Below are positions 55,738 through 64,000 of a DNA stretch of 64,000 nucleotides, one piece after another; the stretch's first letter is position 1, and every line of letters begins with the position of its first letter. The notes under the pieces are model-generated. The model was not told the DNA's origin and did not search any database. It saw only the letters and a list, made by a program, of their open reading frames with translations. Origin of the DNA: ZC4RG30 sp963812195 (GTDB lineage Bacteria; Pseudomonadota; Gammaproteobacteria; Steroidobacterales; Steroidobacteraceae); the NCBI GenBank assembly GCA_963812195.1, contig CAWEUI010000013.1, positions 1 to 64,000 of the forward strand. Reading direction: 5' to 3'. The translations under genes and the position numbers were made by a program.

Positions 55738-56577
55738 TCAGCCGACACCGAACTCATCGGCCAGCTCACGGCCACGCTGGGCCGCTGCCTCCATGGCCGA
55801 TGCGACCACCCGTTCCAGACCCTGCTCGGCGAAGCGGCGCAGCGCGGCTTCGGTGGTGCCTCCTTTTGAAGCAACCTCGGCGCTCATGCGGGCCAGGTCC
55901 GGACGCTGCTGGTCGGCAACCAGCCGGCCCGCGCCCGCCAGCGTCTGTGCGGCCAGCTGCTGCGCCACCGCCTGGTCCAGGCCCATGTGGGCGCCGGCCT
56001 CGGCCATGATCTGGGCAAGCCGGAAGAAATAGGCCGGGCCGCTGCCCGACAGGGCGGTTACCAGTTCCAGATCACTTTCCCTGGGCACCCACACGGTCAG
56101 GCCAGTTGCGCGCAGCACGCGCTCGGCCAGCTCCCGCTGCGGCCTGGCGACATCCGCAGTGGCATACAGCCCGGTGGCGCCCATGCCCACCAGCGCGGGT
56201 CGGTTCGGCATGGCGCGCACCACCGACGGGCCGCTGCCGATCCATCGTGACAGGTCCGCGGCCCGGATGCCGGCGGCGACCGAGATGACCAGCGGCCTGT
56301 GCGCCTGCAGGCCGGGCGCCAGCGCGCGCGCCACCTGCGCCACGATCTGCGGCTTCACGGCCAGCACCACGACGCGTGCCGCAGCCACCGCCGCCATGTT
56401 GTCCGCGGTCGTGGCGACGCCGAAATCCCGGGCCAGCGCGGCGCGGATGTCCGCGGACGGGTCGGCCACCGTGATCAGTGCCGGGTCCTGTCCCGTGCCC
56501 AGCAGGCCGCCGACCAGGGCGCGCGCCATGTTGCCGCCGCCGACAAGCGCGATGGATAAGGGGGCAGAGACTGTCAT
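55738..56577 (-). CDS. proC: Pyrroline-5-carboxylate reductase
   Basis: A 279-residue enzyme, the last step of proline synthesis with NAD(P)H. Nucleotide-binding motif 'IALVGGGNMARALVGGLLGT', conserved 'VVVLAVKPQIVAQVARAL', 'SVVRAMPNRPALVGMGATGL' and the substrate site 'ALSGSGPAYFFRLAQIMAEA'. Length and motifs match ProC. Lies between yggS and yggT. The frame is intact. Confidence 0.96.
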   Translation of the reverse strand: MTVSAPLSIALVGGGNMARALVGGLLGTGQDPALITVADPSADIRAALARDFGVATTADNMAAVAAARVVVLAVKPQIVAQVARALAPGLQAHRPLVISVAAGIRAADLSRWIGSGPSVVRAMPNRPALVGMGATGLYATADVARPQRELAERVLRATGLTVWVPRESDLELVTALSGSGPAYFFRLAQIMAEAGAHMGLDQAVAQQLAAQTLAGAGRLVADQQRPDLARMSAEVASKGGTTEAALRRFAEQGLERVVASAMEAAAQRGRELADEFGVG

Positions 56578-56639
56578 GCCCTCATTCTAGGGAACCTGTG
56601 CGCGGGTGTCGCGGGCGCGGCAAGGTGTGGATCGTGGCG

Positions 56640-57365
56640 CTACGCCCGCGGACCGAACAGCGCGGTGCCGATGCGCACGATGGTCGCCCCCTCCAGGATG
56701 GCCGCCTCGAAGTCCGCGCTCATGCCCATCGACAGCGTATCCAGTGGCAATCCGGCCGCGCGCGCTTCCCCGGCCAGATCCGCCAGTCGCGCGAACGCCG
56801 CGCGTTGTTCGGCCACCGGGATGCCATGCGGGGCCATGCACATCAGGCCGCGCACCCTCAGGCGCGGCAGCGAGGCAATCACCCGCAGCAACGGCAGTGC
56901 CTGGTCCGGCGCCACGCCACCCTTGGCCGGATCATCGGCAATGTGCACCTGCACGCACACGTTCAGTGGCGGCGCATGGAAGGGCCGCTGGTCCGACAGG
57001 CGTTCGGCGATGCGCAGGCGGTCCACGCCGTGCGCCCAGTCGAAATGCGTGGCAACCGCCCGCGTCTTGTTGCCCTGCAACCGGCCGATGAAATGCCAGC
57101 TCAGGCCGCGGCCTTCCAGCGCCTGGATCTTGGGTAGTGCCTCGTCGACGTAGTTCTCGCCGAAGTCGGTGAGGCCGAGCCCGGCCGCCGCGCGGATGCG
57201 CGACAGTTCCTGCCCTTTACTGACGGCCAGAAGCGTGACGGAGTGCACATCCCGGGAAGCCGTCCGGCACGCAGCGTCGATGCGTTGGCGGATTGCCGCG
57301 ATGCGTGCCGCGAGTGCATCGCTTTCCTGTGCATCACCGGGTGAATTCTGCGGAGTGATTAACAT
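56640..57365 (-). CDS. yggS: YggS family pyridoxal phosphate homeostasis protein
   Basis: A 241-residue PLP-binding protein (also called PLPHP/PipY). The PLP Lys lies in 'SVTLLAVSKGQELSRIRAAA', followed by 'DFGENYVDEALPKIQALEG', 'WHFIGRLQGNKTRAVAT', and the end 'LSMGMSADFEAAILEGATIV' with 'RIGTALFG'. It buffers free PLP. It is divergent from pilT as in Pseudomonas, leaving a 54-bp shared promoter space. Confidence 0.95.
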   Translation of the reverse strand: MLITPQNSPGDAQESDALAARIAAIRQRIDAACRTASRDVHSVTLLAVSKGQELSRIRAAAGLGLTDFGENYVDEALPKIQALEGRGLSWHFIGRLQGNKTRAVATHFDWAHGVDRLRIAERLSDQRPFHAPPLNVCVQVHIADDPAKGGVAPDQALPLLRVIASLPRLRVRGLMCMAPHGIPVAEQRAAFARLADLAGEARAAGLPLDTLSMGMSADFEAAILEGATIVRIGTALFGPRA

Positions 57366-57419
57366 AGGGGCAGTCGTGACCCTGAACTATACTGCTGCGG
57401 TAAGTCTGGCGGAGCACTC

Positions 57420-58490
57420 ATGGCCCTGGATATCGCCCAGCTGCTGGCGTTTGCGGTAAAGAATCACGCATCGGATCTGCACCTTTCGGCGGGTGTGCCG
57501 CCGATGATTCGCGTCGACGGCGACATGAAGCGCGTCAACATGCCTGCGCTCTCCCACAAGGAAGTGCACGGCATGGTGTACGACATCATGAACGACAAGC
57601 AGCGCAAGAACTTCGAGGAGTTCTTCGAGACCGACTTCTCCTTCGAGATTCCGAAGCTGGCGCGCTTCCGCGTCAATGCCTTCAACCAGAACCGCGGCGC
57701 CGGCGCCGTGTTCCGCAGCATTCCCTCGAAGATCCTGACGCTGGAGGACCTGGGCGCGCCGAAGATCTTCCGCGACCTGTGCATGCTGCCGCGCGGCATC
57801 GTGCTGGTCACCGGGCCGACCGGGTCGGGCAAGTCGACCACGCTGGCCGGCATGATCGACCACATCAACGACAACCGCCCCGACCACATCCTCACCATCG
57901 AGGATCCGATCGAGTTCGTGCACGAGTCCAAGCGCTGCCTGATCAACCAGCGCGAGGTGCATCGCGACACCCTGGGTTTCGCCGAGGCCCTGCGCTCGGC
58001 GCTGCGCGAGGACCCGGACGTGGTGCTGGTGGGCGAAATGCGCGACCTGGAGACCATCCGTCTGGCGCTGACCGCCGCCGAGACCGGCCATCTGGTGTTC
58101 GGCACCCTGCATACCAGCTCGGCGGCCAAGACCATCGACCGCGTGGTCGACGTGTTCCCGGCAGCGGAAAAGGAGATGGTGCGCTCGATGCTGTCCGAGT
58201 CGCTGCGCGCGGTGATCTCGCAGACGCTGCTGAAGAAGAACGGCGGCGGCCGCGTGGCGGCGCACGAGATCATGATCGGCACCCCTGCCATCCGCAACCT
58301 GATCCGCGAGGGCAAGATCGCGCAGATGTATTCGGCGATCCAGACCGGTGCAGTCGCAGGGCATGCAGACGCTGGATCAGTGCCTGCAGGAGCTGGTGGC
58401 CAAGGGAGTCGTCAGCAAGGAAGAGGCGCGCTACAAGGCGCAGCACAAGGACTCGGTCGTAACGGAGGCGTCGCAAGGCGCGGCAATCGA
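57420..58490 (+). CDS. pilT: Type IV pilus retraction ATPase PilT, one frameshift
   Basis: About 350 residues. Motor that powers pilus retraction and twitching. It starts 'MALDIAQLLAFAVKNHASDL'. Motifs: Walker A 'VTGPTGSGKSTTLAGMIDH', Asp box 'ILTIEDPIEFVHESKRCLIN', Walker B 'DVVLVGEMRDLETIRLALTA', His box 'FGTLHTSSAAKTIDRVVDV', and 'AIRNLIREGKIAQMYSAIQT'. A one-base insertion near 58350 breaks the frame at 'QTGQSQGMQTLDQCLQ'. After it, the expected stop is not seen before the next gene, so the exact 3' end is uncertain and a second error is likely. Confidence 0.93.
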
Positions 58491-58492
58491 CC

Positions 58493-59648
58493 ATGGATCG
58501 CGAACAGGCCATCAAACTCATCCAGGACCTCCTGCGCCGCGTGGTCGAGCGCAAGGGGTCGGACCTGTTCATCACGGCGGGCTTTCCGCCGGCCGTGAAG
58601 GTGGACGGCGAGATCCGCCCGCAGACCGAGCGGGCGCTCACCGGCGATCAGGCGGCGACGCTGGTGCGCGCCATCATGAACGACCGCCAGTCCAAGGAAT
58701 TCGACGCCACCAAGGAATGCAATTTCGCGATCGCGCCGCCGGGTATCGGCCGCTTTCGCGTCAGCGCCTTCGTGCAGCAGGGGCAGGTCGGCTGCGTGAT
58801 CCGCACCATCAACGCCACCATCCCGACCTTCGAGGAGCTGGACCTGCCGGTGGTGCTGCGCGACGTGGTGATGCAGCAAGCGCGGCCTGGTGCTGCTGGT
58901 CGGCGGAACCGGCTCGGGCAAGTCCACGACCCTGGCCGCGATGGTGGGTTACCGCAACGAGAAGACACGCGGCCACATCATCACCATCGAGGACCCGGTC
59001 GAGTACATCCACCCGCACCGCGGCTGCGTGGTCACGCACCGCGAAGTCGGCGTGGATACCGATTCCTGGCAGGCGGCGCTGAAGAGCACCCTGCGCCAGG
59101 CGCCGGACGTGATCCTGATCGGCGAGATCCGCGATCGCGAGACGATGGAATACGGCATCCAGTTCGCCGAAACGGGCCATCTGGTGCTGGCCACGCTGCA
59201 CGCCAACAGCTCCAACCAGGCGCTGGATCGCATCATCAACTTCTTCCCCGAGGAGAAGCGCGAGCAGCTGCTGATGGACCTGTCGCTGAACATGCGCGGC
59301 CTGATCTCGCAGCGCCTGATTCCGCGCGAGGGCGGCAAGGGGCGCATCGCCGCCACCGAGATCATGCTGCATTCGCCGCTGATCCAGGACCTGATCTTCA
59401 AGGGCGAGGTGCACAAGATCAAGGAAGTGATGTCGCGCTCGACGCGACTGGGCATGCAGACCTTCGACCAGTGCCTGTTCGAGCTGTACGAGCGCTCCTA
59501 CATCTCGTACGACGATGCGATCCGCAACGCCGACTCGAAGAACGAGCTGCGCCTGCGGGTGAAACTGGAGAGCAAGCGCGATACGCGCCCGGCCGATGAT
59601 GCCGGCGGGCTCTCGCTCGAGGAGGATGACGAGGGTCAGGCGTTGTGA
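58493..59648 (+). CDS. pilU: PilU-type retraction ATPase, one frameshift
   Basis: About 385 residues. A PilT paralogue that assists retraction. It starts 'MDREQAIKLIQDLLRRVVER' and has 'GSDLFITAGFPPAVKVDGEI', Walker A 'LVGGTGSGKSTTLAAMVGY', 'ITIEDPVEYIHPHRGCVVTH', Walker B 'DVILIGEIRDRETMEYGIQF', 'LATLHANSSNQALDRIINFF'. The acidic tail 'LSLEEDDEGQAL' is characteristic. A one-base insertion near 58872, just before Walker A, breaks the frame. It overlaps the third ATPase by 4 bp. Confidence 0.93.
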
Positions 59649-60787
59649 GCGAAGCGGGTACGAAGGGCGTGAGCGATACCAAGGGCACGGGCGATTCGGA
59701 CGAGATCAAGGTCTCCACCGGAGCGGGCGGATTCAAGACCCGGCCGCTGTTCAAGCTGATGGTGGAGCGGCGCGCTTCGGACCTGTTCTTCACGCCGAAT
59801 GCGCCCATCAAGATCAAGATCGAAGGGCAGATCCACGCCGTCAACAAGCAGATTCTCTCGCCGGATTCGGTGCGGGCGGCCGCCTTCTCGCTGATGACGC
59901 CGGAGCAGATCGAGTACTTCCAGCGCGAGCTGGAGATCGATTTCGCCATTTCCGAACCCGGCCTGGGCCGCTTCCGCGTGGCCATCTTCTACCAGCGCGG
60001 CTACCCGGCGGTGGTGATGCGTTACATCACGGCCGACATGCCGCGCATCGACCAGCTCGGCCTGCCCGATATCCTCACCGACCTGGCCAGGCTCAAGCGC
60101 GGCCTGATCCTGATGGTGGGCGCCACCGGCTCTGGCAAATCGACCACGCTGGCGGCACTGATCAACTACCGCAACGAGAACTTCTCGGATCACATCGTCA
60201 CGATCGAGGATCCGATCGAGTTCCTGCATTCCAACAAGCGCTCCATCGTGAACCAGCGCGAAGTGGGGCTGGATACGCGCAGCTACACCGGCGCCCTGAA
60301 GAGCGTGATGCGCGCCGCGCCGGACGTGATCCTGATCGGCGAGATCCGCGACAAGGAAAGCATGGAGGCGGCGATCAGCCTGGCCGGAACCGGCCACCTG
60401 GTGCTGGCCACATTGCACGCCAACAACTGCGCCGAGACGCTGGACCGGATCATCAACATGTTTCCGCACCAGCAGCACCCGCAGATCCTGCTGGATCTGT
60501 CGCAGTACCTGCGCGCCATCCTGGCGCAGCGTCTGGTGCCCGGCAAGGACGGGCGGCGGGCCGCGGCGGTGGAGGTCATGCTCAACACGCCGCACATCGG
60601 CGAACTGATCCGCAAGGGCGACGTCAGCTCCATCAAGGAGGCCATTGTCAACAGCGGCGAGAAGGGCATCCAGAGCTTCGACCACTCGCTGGTTTCGCTG
60701 TACAGGGCCAGCCGCATCTCGATGGATGAGGCGCTGGCCAACGCCGACTCGCGCACCAACCTGGAAGCGCGCATCAACTTCGGTTGA
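59645..60787 (+). CDS. Third PilT/PilU family ATPase
   Basis: A 380-residue ATPase, GTG start overlapping the pilU stop. After a flexible charged N-terminus ('SEAGTKGVSDTKGTGDSDEI') comes 'RASDLFFTPNAPIKIKIEGQ', Walker A 'MVGATGSGKSTTLAALINYR', 'VTIEDPIEFLHSNKRSIVNQ', Walker B 'DVILIGEIRDKESMEAAISL' and 'LATLHANNCAETLDRIINMF'. All motor motifs are intact. It is closest in pattern to PilU, so it seems to be a second PilU-like paralogue; three such genes in a row is more than the usual pair. The frame is intact. Confidence 0.9.
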   Translation: MSEAGTKGVSDTKGTGDSDEIKVSTGAGGFKTRPLFKLMVERRASDLFFTPNAPIKIKIEGQIHAVNKQILSPDSVRAAAFSLMTPEQIEYFQRELEIDFAISEPGLGRFRVAIFYQRGYPAVVMRYITADMPRIDQLGLPDILTDLARLKRGLILMVGATGSGKSTTLAALINYRNENFSDHIVTIEDPIEFLHSNKRSIVNQREVGLDTRSYTGALKSVMRAAPDVILIGEIRDKESMEAAISLAGTGHLVLATLHANNCAETLDRIINMFPHQQHPQILLDLSQYLRAILAQRLVPGKDGRRAAAVEVMLNTPHIGELIRKGDVSSIKEAIVNSGEKGIQSFDHSLVSLYRASRISMDEALANADSRTNLEARINFG

Positions 60788-60811
60788 GCTGCCCCGGGGC
60801 CGGGGCAATCC

Positions 60812-62281
60812 CTACTTGACGGCGGCGGCCGTGGTGGCGTTCTCGGGCTTCACCCAGCCACCGCCCAGCGCCACGTACAGCGTCACGGCGGAGGTCAGCC
60901 GCGTCAGACGTGCCTGTGCCAGCGAGTCCTGCGCGGTGTAGAGCGAGCGCTGTGCGTTGTACAGGTCTTCCTGCTGGCCGGAGCCCTCACGCAGCTGCAC
61001 CTGGGCAAGATCCAGCGCCCGTTGCGCCTGCTCGAGGGTGGCCTGCTGACTTTCCTCGGAGCGCCGGTTCGCGTCCGCGGCCGCCAGGTCGTCATCGACT
61101 TCCTTGAGCGCGGTGCGGATGGTGTTGGCGTAGTTGACCAGCGCGATGTACTCGTTCGACTTGGCGTTGAGGTAGCTGTTGCGGCGGCCGCGGTAGTCGA
61201 AGATGCCGGTGGCCAGCTGCAGCAGCCCCTGCACCGAGTAGTTGCGCACGTCGCCGATGTTGAACAGCTTGTCCGAGGTGGTGCCGTCGCTGGCCGACAG
61301 GGTCAGCGACACCGGGATCAGGCTGGTGCGCGCCACGACCAGGTTGGCCTTGGCCGCGGCCATGGTGGCTTCCGCGGAAGCCATGTCGGGCCGGCGCAGC
61401 AGCAGGTCGCCGGGCACCCACGGTGCGATTTCGGGCACCTTGAGTTCCTCGATCGGCTCGCCGTCGATGTGGAACTCCTGCGGGGTCTTGCCCAGCAGCA
61501 GTCCCAGCGCGGTCTCGGCGCTGCGCAGCTGATTCTCCAGCGGAATGAGCTGGGTCTGCTGCTGCAGCACCGTGACCGTCTGCTGCCGCAGGTCGTACTC
61601 GCGCGCCACGCCGTTGCGGTACCGGGCGTCGACGATGCGCAGGATCTCCTGCGCGATGTTCAGGTTGCGCCGGGCGATGTTCACGCGCGAACGGATGGAC
61701 AGCAGGTTGAAGTAGTCGCGCGCCACGTTGGAAGCGAGCTGGATGCGGGCCAGATCCGTGTCGTACCTGGTGCCGATGAACTGCGCCACGTTGGCCCGGT
61801 AGCGCGCCGCCGTGGCACCCCACAGGTCCACGCTGTAGCTCGCGCTCACGCTCACGGAGGTGGAATCAGTGGTCTGCGAGCCGTTCAGCGCCGGGTTGCT
61901 GTTGCCGCTGCTGCCGCTGCGTGTCCTGCCGGTGCTGGCCCGTATGGTCGGGTCCGGAAACAGGCCGTCGCGCTCGCCGCTGAGCGTGCGTTCGGCCTGC
62001 TTCAATCGTTCCTCGGTCGCGATCAGTCCGGGGTTGCCCTGCAGGGCCTGGTCGATCAGCTCGTCCAGGACCGGCGAGCCGAAGCTCTTCCACCATTGCC
62101 TGTCGACGCCCGCCGCCGCGTCCTTCGGCAGCGTGGCATCCCAGGCCACCGGCATCTTCACCGGGTTCTCCACGCGGTCCATGCGATAGGAGCAGCCGGC
62201 CAGCAGTCCGGCCACGACCACTCCCACGCCCAGCAGGGACCGTGTGTCGCGCCGCGCGCGTTTGCTTGCATGCTTGATCAC
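60812..62281 (-). CDS. Outer-membrane efflux factor (NodT/RND type) lipoprotein
   Basis: A 489-residue TolC-like channel. A lipobox 'VVAGLLAGCSYRMDRVENPV' anchors it to the outer membrane. The two-fold helical repeats read 'DQALQGNPGLIATEERLKQA', 'ATAARYRANVAQFIGTRYDT', 'LLRRPDMASAEATMAAAKAN', 'QAQRALDLAQVQLREGSGQQ' and 'DLYNAQRSLYTAQDSLAQAR'. It matches the NodT family of efflux outer-membrane proteins. It is 4 bp behind the MacB-type gene on the same strand, forming a tripartite efflux operon. The adaptor is expected beyond 64000. The frame is intact. Confidence 0.93.
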   Translation of the reverse strand: MIKHASKRARRDTRSLLGVGVVVAGLLAGCSYRMDRVENPVKMPVAWDATLPKDAAAGVDRQWWKSFGSPVLDELIDQALQGNPGLIATEERLKQAERTLSGERDGLFPDPTIRASTGRTRSGSSGNSNPALNGSQTTDSTSVSVSASYSVDLWGATAARYRANVAQFIGTRYDTDLARIQLASNVARDYFNLLSIRSRVNIARRNLNIAQEILRIVDARYRNGVAREYDLRQQTVTVLQQQTQLIPLENQLRSAETALGLLLGKTPQEFHIDGEPIEELKVPEIAPWVPGDLLLRRPDMASAEATMAAAKANLVVARTSLIPVSLTLSASDGTTSDKLFNIGDVRNYSVQGLLQLATGIFDYRGRRNSYLNAKSNEYIALVNYANTIRTALKEVDDDLAAADANRRSEESQQATLEQAQRALDLAQVQLREGSGQQEDLYNAQRSLYTAQDSLAQARLTRLTSAVTLYVALGGGWVKPENATTAAAVK

Positions 62282-62285
62282 GAAC

Positions 62286-64000
<1,715 letters not shown>

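Overview
The window looks like a chromosomal piece of a high-GC gammaproteobacterium near the Xanthomonadales / Nevskiales / Steroidobacterales. The basis is the gene order yggS-proC-yggT divergent from pilT-pilU, a split class II ribonucleotide reductase (nrdJa/nrdJb), an ilv operon with a Val/Leu-rich leader peptide, hslR, ppnN, htpG-msrB, and a TonB-receptor-led catabolic cluster. Genus is an inference. No rRNA, tRNA or CRISPR was seen.

Layout. 1-3.75 kb: 5' part of a secreted S9-type peptidase (minus strand), then nrdJa-nrdJb behind a probable NrdR box. 3.75-7.2 kb: an AT-richer insert with three tightly packed genes (DUF5343 protein, Swt1-type HEPN protein, large coiled-coil protein), a candidate conflict/defence module. 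7.3-10.7 kb: the ilv leader, attenuator and first codons of acetolactate synthase occur twice as direct repeats, with a DUF2975 membrane protein and a small XRE regulator between them; the second copy leads the full synthase gene. 10.9-18.1 kb: housekeeping and accessory genes, including a small ORF with an exceptionally long Shine-Dalgarno match. 18.2-38.3 kb: a catabolic cluster with TonB receptor, two MFS transporters, several exported hydrolases, a TetR regulator, a flavin monooxygenase, an extradiol-type dioxygenase, hydrolases, a cupin and an acetoacetyl-CoA synthetase. A palindrome TTCC-N8-GGAA lies upstream of three of its transcription units. 38.4-49.6 kb: a PAS-GGDEF-EAL protein next to a PilB/GspE ATPase with a MshEN-like domain, then glutathione peroxidase, PAP2, esterase, dipeptidase, MltD and an L,D-transpeptidase. 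49.8-57.4 kb: ppnN, small ORFs, htpG-msrB-hydrolase, HU, yggT-proC-yggS. 57.4-64 kb: three consecutive PilT/PilU-type ATPases, then an outer-membrane efflux factor and a MacB-type transporter running off the window.

How the genes may work together. The catabolic cluster reads as import (TonB receptor, MFS), extracytoplasmic trimming (exported metallo-beta-lactamase fold, amidohydrolase and FAH-fold proteins), ring hydroxylation and ring cleavage, hydrolysis, then activation of a beta-keto acid to a CoA thioester, with the TetR protein as likely local repressor. The substrate cannot be read from the sequence.

Caution: many conserved genes carry single-base indels, mostly an extra G or C outside homopolymers. 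They are densest in 1-12 kb and sparse after 13 kb. They look like consensus errors rather than pseudogenes; gene spans below bridge them and say so.
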